Shown here in pieces: positions 1 to 10,878 of a stretch of DNA of 64,000 bases. The position numbers and the translations under genes were made by a program. Origin of the DNA: Siphlonurus alternatus. Taxonomy: Eukaryota > Arthropoda > Insecta > Ephemeroptera > Siphlonuridae. Position 1 is the first letter of the stretch, and every line of letters starts with the position of its first letter. The notes beneath the pieces were generated by a model. The model was not told the origin of the DNA. It saw nothing but the letters and a program-made list of their open reading frames with translations, and did no database searches. The stretch spans positions 18,846,299 through 18,910,298 of the forward strand of contig OX463788.1 of the NCBI GenBank assembly GCA_949825025.1, in the 5' to 3' direction.

Positions 1-659
1 TGTCGTCAGTCTTTTAAATATTAAAGACCCCCCGGCCCCCTCCCAAATAGTAATAATTAATAATTGTATAATATATTATAATTATGGATGTTTAGTTATT
101 TATGGATATTGTAATTTGTAATTTAAACGTAAACAAAATTTTATACAATTGTATTGTATCATGTAATGATGTATATATAATACATTCATAATTATGTTTT
201 TTTCCTGAAAAACTAAATTAAAAAATATATTATATACTATATGGTCGGTGCATGTGGTACGTATATTAAGCAATTAAATATCATAGCAAAACAAATTATG
301 ATAAAATATAGGATATCAAATAAATTATATATATATATATATATAATATGTGATAATATATTATTAACAATAATTAAGAATGGTGAAACAAATCATAGCA
401 TCAAAAGCCTATTATAATTTATTGATAAAATTCATATATAGTAAAATATTTTCATCAAAAATAATATCATATATTCATTAGGAAAAAGTTTTTAAAATGT
501 TTACATTTATTTAAATCTCCAGCATGCATGAAAATATTGATACATTCACATACTGTATAGTATGTATGATGATCGAGACAAATCAAATTTGAGTAGATAT
601 ATAGGTAGATAAGTACAGTACACAATCAGGTGTGTATACAATTAAATGTCCAAAAGATA
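1..659. other. AT-rich sequence, nothing recognised
   Basis: Strongly AT-rich with short (AT)n runs, for example near 330-352. No ORF, palindrome or repeat family was recognised here. Confidence 0.6.
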
Positions 660-1030
660 ATTATTGTTATGTTACTACACCTTGCAGGAGCGGAAACTTG
701 CAGTAAATCACAACTAACGTCGTTAGTAGGTATTCGTCACGGTGCACAGAGCGTAAAACGCACGTTTAAACCGAGGGCACGCAGGTGACAGCCCCAAACT
801 CACTCGGCACAGTATACTAGCACAGGTAGATAGCGGGCGGATGAGCAAGCGAGGTGGTAGCGCGACCGACTGCAGGTAAGGCAAACGCAAGGTAGTTCGG
901 GCTCCAGGCTTGCTAGGGCGCTAACACGAATATTGTTTACCTGGAGACCAACCAACCCGCGCTACTCGCGCCTTCCCGCTCACGGTGAGAAGTGACGATC
1001 ACGGCGTCTCCTAGTGGACCTCAAGCCTAC
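660..1030. promoter_or_regulatory. GC-rich, CpG-containing island with a possible first exon
   Basis: About 370 bp of clearly higher GC and CpG content than its flanks. On the plus strand an ATG at about 841 opens an 11-codon frame that runs into a textbook donor, CAG|GTAAGG, at about 874. This is what a promoter plus short first coding exon could look like, but no downstream exon was found and no product is recognised. It may equally be a GC-rich repeat relic. Confidence 0.25.
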
Positions 1031-1796
1031 TACTCAGCTTTATATTTATGCTATACGTCCAGCTATGGAAATCGACATGGAAATATCTATGAATATTTAA
1101 AACAAAACATATTGTACTATGTGCATGTGCGTCTAAGCTAGATTAAGTTAATTGCCATATATTCATACATTAATTTTCGGATCATAAAAATTAATTAAGT
1201 CACGTGCAAATTTTGAAGTCGATCTATTTGGTCAGTTTTGTAAAACCAAGTAGAAATTTGTCAAAAATTTGACATAGGCATTATATATAGCTGTTCTTAG
1301 AAAACCACCTTCTTAATTTTCTTTATATCATGCATGATTAAGTGATAAATTGTGAGTCTAACTGTAATTAAGAGCATTCCCGATCTTGACTTTTCAAAAC
1401 TCAATTAATAAACTCAATCAAATCAATTCTCCTCTGTCAAAAATATTCTATCGTACTTATTTTGATATCCTGGTATACCTCAGGAGTACCCGAGACAATT
1501 GTTTCATTTGATATTTTGTTAAATTATACTTAAATAGATTAATTTACGTACAAGACAAGTATTATAGAGGCAACAAAACTTTAACTTTTAAGAGTACTTT
1601 AATTATTGTTTAACTGCTCATGCATTGCTCTGTTACGTACGCCATGGAGGGCATTGCAAATGCTATATAATTGCAGTGCCTCCGTTTTTATTTTGTTATT
1701 ACACATTTTTTTAATTACTTTCCCTTATGTCTAACCTGCCTACTTACGAGCAGAACTTATAGACATTTATTACTATCACTCCAAAATTTTAATTAA
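1031..1796. other. AT-rich sequence, nothing recognised
   Basis: No ORF or palindrome was recognised. A stretch near 1200-1300 resembles 34545-34650 weakly (the phrase TCAGTTTTGT and its surroundings), which hints at an old unidentified repeat. Confidence 0.4.
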
Positions 1797-2146
1797 GGAA
1801 TATTGTCACCAGTGAAATTATTTTTTGATGGTAAAAAAATATAAAATTTAGATCAGAACATAGAGACCAAAATGACTGTTCACTTTCTGAAGTAAAAAAA
1901 GTACTTATTCAGTCTAGTTTTTGAAATATTAATTTTTTTAGTTGAAAAAGATGCTGATTTGACTTGATTTGAAAATGGCCGCCAGATTTCCAATGATATT
2001 CTCACAATTTATATCCTGAATATCTCAAAAACTAGACCGACTTTTGCTGCATTTTTTTTTGCTGAAAATTTATGTTGTAATGTAAGGAAGGTTTACTATA
2101 ATTTTCAGAGTGATTCACCATCTCCTAAGACTAGTGACAATAACCC
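1797..2146. mobile_element. TTAA-associated MITE, family 1, copy 1
   Basis: About 350 bp with inverted ends: GGAATATTGTCACCAGTG on the left against CTAGTGACAATAACCC on the right. TTAA precedes the left end and TTAG follows the right, as expected of a TTAA target site with one mutation. The body matches 48587-48950 over its whole length, and its right half matches 8541-8719. No coding capacity, so a non-autonomous DNA element. Confidence 0.8.
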
Positions 2147-2660
2147 TTAGTGCGCTTTTTGTTGTGTAATCTTTATTATAAACATCACTTTCGGGACCCC
2201 AAAATTAACCAGCGTTTTCCTATGCTGGGACGCACTTCCTTTGGGAGAGCGTCTGGTTTCGTCGGAACCCGATGAAACTTTTCCTGGGGGTTCCTGGGGG
2301 TGGCCGCCATAACCAGGAAAATAATAAAAAATCCACGTCCGGGGGGGGGGGGGGGGGGGGGCTGGGGGTGAATTTTTTTTATTTAGATTTTTGGGGTTTT
2401 TCGGCCTCCGAGCTCTTCCGGTGCCCTGCGCTGGCCGTGGGCGGTGGAGGTCTTTGCCCGGTGAACTTTTGTTGCTGCCGAGTCGTGTTCGGTTCCGGAC
2501 ACCGGACACCGTTTCGGCAGTGCACGCCGACCGTGAGGTTTTACGTTTGGAAATTTGGGCTCTTCGGTGTCGTGTGGTCTGTGTTTTGAATCACCGTGTG
2601 TTTGAGTGTTGGTGCGTGGTGTGTTGTCGTGGCTGTGTAGAGAGGACGTCATGCTATTGC
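2147..2660. other. GC-rich segment with a 20-nt poly-G tract
   Basis: Follows the MITE directly. It contains an uninterrupted G run at 2341-2360 and then GC-rich, CpG-containing sequence. Open frames of 90-140 aa exist on both strands but are low-complexity (proline or glycine runs from the homopolymer) and resemble no protein family, so no gene is called. Confidence 0.5.
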
Positions 2661-2939
2661 GACGTATTACGTATCACTTTGATATGTTATGGCCCTCTAT
2701 CATGCACTTTGAATCACAAATGTGGACATTGTGGACACGGGGTGAACTTGTGCCGTGTGACTCCACGGCTAGGGGATCTCCTCCCTGAGTTCATCTTTTC
2801 GTTGGTTTCGATTTGTGTTTTCTGATACGTAAACATGCAACACACAACGTACTAGTTTATTAAGTGTAAACATGCAGTATCAAAACACTCATAAAAATTA
2901 TTTTAATGTAATTAAGATGGCGTAAGTTGGAGAGGGTTT

Positions 2940-3500
2940 GAGACAGCTAGCCGACATGGGATCGTGATAGAGCGGAGGAGGCGTACTACTATAGTGGGCC
3001 CGAATACAGTGGGAGCTATAGCGTGCACCACAGCAGCAGAAGGCGCCGTCGCCACTCTAGTGCTGCTTGTGCCGCCACTGTCTTTGCTGGAGAACCGGTC
3101 TCTCGTGCTCGTTGCTCAAGACTCGTAAAAAATAATGAACTCTGAAAGCCACAATAGAATTGTTTTTCTGTTTTTGCTCGTGAAGCAAAATCTTTTTTTC
3201 CTGCTTTTGATCAGAATCAGAATATAGAGTGCATCGATCAGATTGTGATCAGAATATAAATTCTCGATCAGCTGACCCGCAGTATTTCACATATTATGCT
3301 TCGTGGGTGGATATTAATTTTATTTTATAAGTTTTTATAGCATTTGAGAGTGAAGCTGGAAGCCGCGGTGACTGTCAGAGAAGGCTGCACGCGCGCAAGA
3401 CAATGCCTCTCGCCCGCCCGCCCTCCTCCTCATCTGTGCCCTGCAGTAACTATTGCAAAGACGCCAACCACGAGACCTGAGTTCGATCACCGCTCTCTCT
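2940..3500. other. GC-rich islands, unassigned
   Basis: Two GC-richer patches (about 2940-3125 and 3350-3500) in AT-rich surroundings. The second includes GAGTTCGATCACCGC, which resembles the B-box/3' end of a tRNA-derived SINE, but no A box or cloverleaf could be drawn. No ORF of recognisable product. Confidence 0.3.
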
Positions 3501-3992
3501 TTCCACCACTCCGAGCTGTTGTAACTTTGCAGTTTGTTTTCAAGAAGAAAATAAAAATTGTATATGAACCCCTTGAGATTACTATAAAAATAACTTATGT
3601 AAGGTAAAAAGTGTTTTTTTCAATTTTTGAGGACAAAATTAGGCTTTTATATTGCTTATAAGTTAACACAATTAATAATTTTAATTATATTTATATGATG
3701 CATTTATAAATATACATAGTGCAAATTATAAAAGTTATGATATTTTGATGCTTTTTGGCAAGGAACAAAAAAGCAAAACATAAGCTTTGCATTTGTTTTA
3801 TTACACTATTAATTATTTATAGTTTTAGAAGTATACCGAATTCGTCTTCAATGCTTTAACCAGTCTATCTGTATATATTATACAGATAAAATAAAGAAAA
3901 TCTGATTAATAATTGATTCTCGTCTTATATTAGTGCTTAACGAAAATACCTTTTATTCTTTTTGGTTTGTTTTGTTTTTTATCATTTAAAAC

Positions 3993-4602
3993 AAAATTGG
4001 GTACTTCTATAACTTACTAAACGACACTCACTAATTGTAAGCACTAAGTTTACAATAACCCAAATCTTCTGAATCCCTAATTTCTATTAAGTTTCATGAG
4101 TTCATCTGGAACAGGGTCTGCCACGTCCTTGCAATCCATCCTGGCATTTACCTGTGACTGACAAATGAGAGAAACGTGGAAAACTCATGCAATGCAGTCA
4201 GGATATACCACGCGTCAGCTACGACAATTGTCCACAAGGCTCATATTCCTATCCTGTAACGTTGCGAGAGGGGGGAAAACATAATTCTCTTATGTGATTT
4301 TTACTACAGTATGAACAGCTAAAGCTTTTTGTCAGTGAATCGGAAGTGCAATATATTTGGTCCACAGCCAGGGGAACCACATAGTGAAAAGAGCAACGAT
4401 TTATTTACCCCTGGGTGAGAGAATTAAGTGGGACTTTTGTCGAAATTGAATTGGTCACCCATCCAACTTATATACAATACTAACTACATTCGGCGTTGCT
4501 TTACTTCGGTCAAAGAATTAACGTAGATATTAAATATATTAATTCTTTGCTTCGGTGATGGGTCGAGAATCGGTCAATGCACTAGCTCTGCGCCACACTC
4601 CT
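3993..4602 (-). mobile_element. 5S rRNA-derived SINE (subfamily 1), degraded, with insertions
   Basis: Read on the minus strand, the 5S-like head (GTGTGGCGCAG... box A and box C region, about 4598-4465) is followed by the same body as the copy at 7468-7850 and the tail ending AGAAGTACCCAAT. Extra segments at about 4200-4310 and 4518-4552 interrupt it. The second is an AT-rich palindrome flanked by repeats of CTTCGGT. An old, non-coding copy. Confidence 0.8.
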
Positions 4603-5573
4603 ACTGCATGTTCTACAGAAAGATATTATTATTTTATATATCTCACCAGTACAGCAATAACAGCAGTATATATAATAATATATATAATTTTCAGGTCCAT
4701 TACTTCACGAGCATCGGCACCGTCATCAGGCAGTGTCAGCTATAATTTTTAGCACTGTATATTTATATATTATATATGCCTATAATTTACTTACTTAAAT
4801 ATAGGGGTTAATTAATACAGATGCGCAGAGAAGCAAGTGGATATCAATCACTGTATAGATATATTGTAAGATGTTCGTTCTCTTCCTGTTAAAGGCTGCA
4901 TGTGAGCAAATCAAATGATGGGAATCATTGGCGAAATTAATTCTCACCACTTTATATATATAATATGCCAAATTGCTTTTATAATTATATAAGCTTTTAC
5001 CAAGAGCACGTCTAAACTTGACTTCCCTAGAATAAGAATTTAAAAAAATCATTATCATTTCATTAATTGCCATAATGATTCGGCAACATTACACAACATA
5101 ATTATTCTATAATATTTATAAATATATGCATACAAAAGTGTTGATGATCGAACCGCGCGCCTCAAATTCTATACACAAATCATAGCGTTCTGAAATATGC
5201 TATGCACAAATATTTCTCACTTTCGAGGCGAGCTTGATTTATGAGAATTTTAGTTCTTACCTGTGCCACCAGGTAGAAGCACAATCCGTGATACAGAAGC
5301 AAAGTTTACCACATAACAATCATCCATGTGAAAAAAAGTTCATAATATAATAAATATTTTTTTACGGTCGCTAAGAAATAAAAATCCTATAATTATTTTA
5401 ACAGACCACAATAATTAGGTTTGCGGAGTTATTTAGCTGGAATTTTGAAGGTTCAATAAAAAAGAAGCACCAGGAAATAGCAATTAATCAAAGTTATAGG
5501 CCGGCACTCGGCTATATATACGGTAAGAGATATAATATCATATTTGTGTATTTTTGAATATAATATTATATTA
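4603..5573. other. AT-rich sequence, nothing recognised
   Basis: No gene, palindrome or repeat was recognised. Short open frames here are chance. Confidence 0.5.
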
Positions 5574-6350
5574 TGGGAGCGGGTAAACGAATCGAAAATA
5601 TACGAATCGAAAAGTAAACGAATCGAAAAGTAAACGAATCGAAAAGGAAACGAATCGAAAAGTAAACGAATCGAAAAGGAAACGAATCGAAATTTATAAT
5701 TTGGTGGAGGGGGTTCTAGCTCCTCCTCCAAGAGAAGGCGGGGCCTATGAAAGTGCTAGTGGCAACACCGCTCACCAAATTTCGATTCGTTTCCTCTTCG
5801 ATTCGTTTCCTTTTCGATTCGTTTCCTCTATATATAATTATATGATTGCTACTATTCAATCGTTATTCTTTCTGCTACTAATATGAAAATCTCCAAATAT
5901 ATGTTTGTAATTATTTATGAACCATGGTTTCGAAAAATTTTCGATTCATTTTCTTTCGTTTCCTACTTATTAATCTGCAACACAACTAACATTTAAAAAC
6001 TCATTTTAAAAAGAATTATAATATTATAATTATAAATTTCGATTCGTTTCCTTTTCGATTCGTTTCCTCTATATATAATTATGTGATTGCTACTATTCAA
6101 TCGTTATTCTTTCTGTTACTAATATGAAAATCTCCAAATATATGTTTGTAATTATTTGCGACCATGGTTTCGAAAATATTTTCGATTCATTTCCTTTCGT
6201 TTCCTATTTATTAATCTTCAACACAACTAACATTTAAAATCTCATTTTAAAAAGAATAGTATATCTTCCACCATATTATAAATTTCGATTCGTTTCCCTT
6301 TCGATTCGTTTACTTTTCGATTCATATATTTTCGATTCATTTACCCGCTC
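5574..6350. mobile_element. Foldback element with 16-bp tandem-repeat arms, copy 1
   Basis: Left end GGAGCGGGTAAACGAATCG faces an inverted right end reading GTTTACCCGCTCC (with one T for C change outside). The left arm (about 5580-5690) is a head-to-tail array of the unit CGAATCGAAAAGKAAA. The opposite orientation appears at 5777-5830, 6038-6066 and 6281-6345. A unique core (5695-5775) matches the core of the element at 9017-9800. Arms built from short direct repeats resemble Drosophila FB/foldback elements; that comparison is by structure only. Confidence 0.75.
5808..6300. repeat. Tandem duplication of about 240 bp inside the foldback element
   Basis: The block starting at about 5808 (CTCTATATATAATTATATG, ATTGCTACTATTCAATCG, CACAACTAACATTTAAAA) is repeated from about 6057 with few differences, so the right side of the element holds two direct copies of a 16-bp-repeat segment plus unique DNA. 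Confidence 0.8.
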
Positions 6351-6718
6351 CTCATCAGACTATAGTAATTTTGGAAGAAAAAATTAACAGACAAGAAAAA
6401 TATAAAATATGATATGTAAAAACTATATTTCGTTTCTTTTCAATTCGTTCCACCTGTCCTTTTTGACTGGAGGAAATTGAAGACAATAATGGCTAAATAT
6501 ATAATATAAAACTGCCTGTACATTTTTTCGATTCGGTTTCATTTCTATTCATATTCTTACTTGCATACCATGCCGATTTAAATATATCGAATATATAAAG
6601 ACATATCCCTGATATTTTATCAACCTTTCATTCCTTTCATATTTAATTTAAGCTTTTTTTGTAGTCCAATGTACTGAATATACAGTACATTTATTTGCAT
6701 TGTAATCACATCCGCCCT
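6351..6718. other. AT-rich flank with stray 16-bp-repeat units
   Basis: At about 6430-6460 a solitary unit ends in CCACCTGTCC, the same terminus as the right end of the element at 9017-9800. This suggests a decayed third copy. Nothing else was recognised. Confidence 0.4.
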
Positions 6719-6995
6719 AGAGACCTTACAGTCGAGAGCTCCGTGTCTTATGGCTAGAAATTTGACCAGCTTGGCCGAGCTTTACTGTAACTGAGAGTGG
6801 CGGCGCCACTGAATCGCAGCGGCACGGCCTGGTTCTCGCTGGTGGTTTATAATCATAATTATAATCATAATGGCAATTTCAGCCAGCAAAAGAGCCGGTC
6901 CGAGCCGAACATTTAGCAGCGCCGCAACTCTCACAGAAACAGCGAAACTCTGATCAAATCCCTGGCCACCCTGGCCATAAGACACGGAGGTCTCT
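6719..6995. mobile_element. GC-rich foldback (palindromic) element
   Basis: Imperfect palindrome of about 275 bp. GAGACC...CCGTGTCTTATGGC on the left pairs with GCCATAAGACACGGAGGTCTC on the right, and GAGAGTGGCGGCGCCACT pairs with AGCGCCGCAACTCTC. The AT-rich centre is at 6848-6873. It resembles a MITE in form; no other copy is seen in this window. Confidence 0.6.
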
Positions 6996-7467
6996 GCAGC
7001 CGCCCGCTATACTGTACATGTACAGTACGCATACATGTATTTGAGCTTGCGCGCTCTCATATCGCCGGCTCGCCCGCGTGCGATGCCGTGCGACTTCTCC
7101 CAAGTGGTGGAAGTACGGGGGTAGTAAAACCTAACTCCCCCTTTCCCCCTTTTCCTGAAAATGTAACATCCCTGAATGATAAACACATAATAATAATAAT
7201 GCGAAGTTTTATTTTCCAATTCATATATAAATATAATGATGAAGTGTCCTGGATGCCTGATAATGCATTTTGTGTACATTAAATGTATAATTAGTATCCC
7301 TCGAATTCACGGTGATAAGTGCCATTGATGCAATTATATATTTTATATATCGTTATGTTATTGTCTCTGTACTAGCTTGCGTAATTGGTGCACAAATAAT
7401 AAACACGATTATATGGATGTAAGATATTATACCTATTTTACTATACAGTAATTAAATAACTGTGAGA
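6996..7467. other. Mixed GC-rich then AT-rich sequence, nothing recognised
   Basis: GC-rich up to about 7110, then AT-rich. Short frames only; no family was recognised. Confidence 0.4.
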
Positions 7468-7855
7468 GGTGTGGCGCAGTGCGCTTGACCGGTTCTCGTC
7501 AGATCACCGAAGTCAAGCAACGCCGCGCGTGGTTAGTAGTTGGATGGGTGACCATTTTCAACAAAAACCACGTTTCCCACCCAGGGGTAAAACGTTGCGC
7601 TTTTCCACTATGTGGTTCCCCTGGCTTTGGACCATTGCACTTCCGGTTCATTGACAAAAGCTGTAGCGTCCATCCTGGCTGAGGTTTCCACGTTTCCCTC
7701 AGCCGCAGGCAAATGCCGGGATGGATTTGCAAGGCCGTGGCCGCCCCCGTTCCAGAAGAGCCCGCGAAACGCTCAAGTTAGGGTTTCGGAAGGTTCGGGG
7801 TTTCAAAGTAGTATGTAATTAGTAAATAGAAGTACCCAATAGGGTTTGATTAAAA
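7468..7855 (+). mobile_element. 5S rRNA-derived SINE (subfamily 1), copy A
   Basis: The head at 7468-7553 follows 5S rRNA order: GACCGGTTCTCGTCAGATC, then the box A-like AAGTCAAGCAACGCC, then box C-like TAGTTGGATGGGTGACC. These are the internal RNA polymerase III promoter parts of 5S genes, so this is a SINE3-type element. The body runs to a tail ending GAAGTACCCAATAGGGTTT. Nearly identical (about 98% by eye) to the inverted copy at 9940-10323. The 60-77 aa open frames across it are not genes. Confidence 0.9.
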
Positions 7856-7900
7856 ATTTAAAAAATATATATAATATAATATATTTTCCATATATAGTAT

Positions 7901-8539
7901 AAGAGTTCCTGTCAGAAAAAAAAGTTAAGTTATTATTTTCTAAAAATAGTTCAAGTAGTCCTCCATATCAAACCAAAATTTAAAAAAAATTCTATCTCAA
8001 ATATAGGTTTGCCAGAAAAAAATTCCAAAATCAGAGTGAACGAACGCGTCGCTTAACATGGGGCCAGTGGGTCCTTACCTGACAAAGACCCTCGAATATC
8101 TCGAAAAAATACACCGTTAGGTATATGAAAAAAATATAGTGATGTTCTATGACCCAAGCTTTAACCAAAAACCGTTAAAAAATAAATTGTCGCTCGAATT
8201 CATTTTTCCGTAAGGAAATCAAGAATTTTTTTTTTTACGGAAAAATGGATTCGAGCGAAAAATTTTTAATTGGTTCTTGTATTGGTTAAAGTTTGGGTCA
8301 TAGAACATCACTATATTTTTTTCATACCACCTAACGGTGTATTTTTTTTTTTTTTTTAGATATATGAGGGTCTTTGTCAGGTAAGGCCCCATGTTAAGCG
8401 ACGCGTTCACTCTGACTTTGTTTTTTTTTCTGGCAAAACTATGTGAGATAGAATTTTTTGGATTACAGTTTAATATGCAGGACTACTTCAGCTATTTTTA
8501 GAAAATAATAACTAAACCTTTTTTTCTCATAGCAACTCT
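7901..8539. mobile_element. Foldback element with about 300-bp arms
   Basis: Arms 7901-8214 and 8235-8539 are inverted copies. Examples are AGAGTTCCTGTCAGAAAAAA against TTTTTCTCATAGCAACTCT, and ACGCGTCGCTTAACATGGGG against CCCCATGTTAAGCGACGCGT. The tip is TTCCGTAA...TTACGGAA. It joins a half-copy of MITE family 1 on its right. The inner phrase GTTCTATGACCCAAGCTTTAACC recurs in altered form in the foldback at 33790-34005, so both may be one family. Confidence 0.75.
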
Positions 8540-8540
8540 A

Positions 8541-8719
8541 CTTTATATCCTGGATATCTCAAAAACTAGACCGACCATTGCTCCATTTTTTTGGCTGGAT
8601 ATTTATCAACGACTATATACTGGTAGTAAATAGTTCTTGGATATTTATGTTATAATATAAGGAAGATTTATTATAATTTTCAGTTCACCATCTCCTAAGG
8701 CTAGTGACAAAATAATCCT
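8541..8719. mobile_element. MITE family 1, right-half fragment
   Basis: Matches the right half of the elements at 1797-2146 and 48587-48950, including ATCTCAAAAACTAGACCGAC and the terminus CTAGTGACAAAATAATCC. The left half is absent, its place being taken by the adjacent foldback. Confidence 0.8.
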
Positions 8720-8759
8720 TAGCAAACTCTCTAATACATACAATTAAATTTAATGTATA

Positions 8760-9016
8760 TATATATATATTACACGACACAATATAGTAATAGGGAGAAA
8801 AGAAGCGAGAGCGAGTGTTTCGCACTTCGCAGAGCTGTTGAGAAATACTCGTAAATAATATAAGTTCAAAAATACAAGCTTGAAAATTTCGCGCGCTCTC
8901 CCTGCCTCGATGATGATGGTGAATGACGGAAATAGCTGAACTAGGCGTTCTATATAATATAATTCAGCCATCATATATAGCAATCCAAATAAAGTGATTG
9001 TTGTATTTAAGGTACA
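8760..9016. other. Unassigned sequence between elements
   Basis: Mixed composition, with GCGAGAGCGAG and CGCGCGCTCTCCC patches. No family or gene was recognised. Confidence 0.3.
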
Positions 9017-9800
9017 TGAATTGAAAAGGAAACGAATCGAAAATATACCAATCGAAAAGTAAACGAATCGAAAAGTAAACGAATCGAAAAGGAAACGAAT
9101 CGAAAAGTAAACCAATCGAAAAGGAAACGAATCGAAAAGAAACGAATCGAAAAGTAAACGAATCGAAAAAGAAACGAATCGAAAAGTAAACCAATCGAAA
9201 AGGAAACGAATCGAAAGGTAAACGAATCGAAAAGTATATGAATAGAAAAGGAAACGAATCGAAAATATACCAATCGAAAAGTAAACCAATCGAAAAGTAA
9301 ACGAATCGAAAAGGAAACGAATCGAAAAGTAAACCAATCGAAAAGGAAACGAATCGAAAAGGAAACAAATCGAAAAGTAAACCAATCGAAAAGAAACGAA
9401 TCGAAAAGTAAACGAATCGAAAAGTAAATGAATAGAAAAGGAAACGAATCGAAAGGTAAACGAATCGAAAAGTAATCGAATCGAAAAGGAAACGAATCGA
9501 AAAGTAAACCAATCGAAAAATAAACGAATCGAAAGGGAAACGAATCGAAAAGTAAACGAATCGAAAAGGAAACGAATCGAAAATTATACAGTGTTGCCAG
9601 TTTTTAAAATTTCAACCCACCAGGAGGCGTGGCGAGGGCGTGGTTATGTAAATTTTTCGATTCGTTTACTTTTCGATTCGTTTACTTTTCGATTCGTTTC
9701 CCTTTCGATTCGTTTACTTTTCGATTCGTTTACTTTTCGATTCGTTTATTTTTCGATTCGTTTACTTTTCGATTCGTTTCTTTTCGATTCGATTCACCTG
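9017..9800. mobile_element. Foldback element with 16-bp tandem-repeat arms, copy 2
   Basis: The left arm (about 9017-9590) is some 36 units of CGAATCGAAAAGKAAA. The right arm (about 9655-9797) is about 9 units in inverse orientation. The core at 9590-9655 includes CAGTGTTGCCAG and GGAGGCGTGGCGAGGGCGTGG and is related to the inverted core of the element at 5574-6350. A larger period is visible: the marker GAATAGAAAAGGAAAC recurs at about 9240 and 9430. The long open frames rich in Phe, Ser and Arg are translated satellite, not genes. Confidence 0.8.
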
Positions 9801-9939
9801 TCCCTATATTATTAACATATAGAGAGTATAGAAATCTTAAGAGAAATAATAAAAAAAATTATGTAACAGTATAAGTATAATTATATTTTTTTTTACAGAA
9901 TCGTCTATACACTCTACAGATTTTTTTTTTAAATTTTTA

Positions 9940-10323
9940 ATCAAACCCTATTGGGTACTTTTATTTACTAATTACATACTACTTTGAAACCCCGAACCTT
10001 CCGAAACCCTAACTTGAGCGTTTCGCGGGCTCTTCTGGAACGGGGGCGGCCACGGCCTTGCAAATCCATCCCGGCATTTGCCTGCGGCTGAGGGAAACGT
10101 GTAAACCTCAGCCAGGATGGACGCGACAGCTTTTGTCAATGAACCGGAAGTGCAATGGTCCAAAGCCAGGGGAACCACATGGTGGAAAAGCGCAACGTTT
10201 TACCCCTGGGTGGGAAACGTGGTTTTTGTTGAAAATGGTCACCCATCCAACTACTAACCACGCGTGGCGTTGCTTGACTTCGGTGATCTGACGAGACCCG
10301 GTCAAGCGCACTGCGCCACACCT
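9940..10323 (-). mobile_element. 5S rRNA-derived SINE (subfamily 1), copy B
   Basis: Inverted, nearly identical partner of copy A: same 5S-like head (at the right end, since it reads on the minus strand), body and tail. Only a handful of substitutions separate the two over about 385 bp. Either both are recent insertions or they have been kept alike by gene conversion. Confidence 0.9.
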
Positions 10324-10378
10324 TCCACTCTACTCTACAGAATTAAACTTCTGTCAAGAATTAGGCATTTTAAATTTA

Positions 10379-10846
10379 GGGGCGCGCGTCGATTCACAAA
10401 AGTTATCCAGAGAGTTATCTAGGTTTCTAACCACGTTTAGCACTATAATAGACCCTGATTTAAGAGTGGTGCAGTGCATTGACCTGTTCTCGCTAGATCA
10501 CCGAAGTCAACATACGTCGAGCGTGCAGGTTAATAGTACTTGGATGGGTGTCCCTTTCAAGTAAAAATTACGATGCTCCCTCCCTGGGGTAAATTCATCT
10601 CACTTTCCACTCAGTGCAGTGATACACGTGTGGCTCCTCAGGCTTTGGACAACATCACTTTGGTCCATTGAAAAAAAGTAGAGGTGTCTGTCCTGATTGA
10701 AGTTTTCCACGGTTCCCTCAGTCTCACATCAGCGAATGCTGGGACGCGTAATATGCCATGGCCACCATCTTTTCCCTTCCTTATCCCTACCCATTACCCC
10801 CGTTACCCCGCTTCGAGCTCCAAGCTCAAAGGGGTGTATCCTTGCG

Positions 10847-10878
<32 letters not shown>

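Noticed and set aside
2147..2825. Overlapping frames of 89-144 aa on both strands around the poly-G tract
   Set aside because: Low-complexity Pro/Gly content, no domain, and frames on both strands; no splice or family support.
7469..7818. Cluster of 60-77 aa frames on both strands, repeated at 9972-10321
   Set aside because: They lie in the two 5S-derived SINE copies; identity at DNA level and mirror placement explain them.
8750..9512. Long minus-strand open frames of 182-211 aa rich in Phe, Ser, Arg and Leu
   Set aside because: They are the 16-bp tandem repeat read in several frames; three frames stay open because the repeat has no stop, not because it codes.
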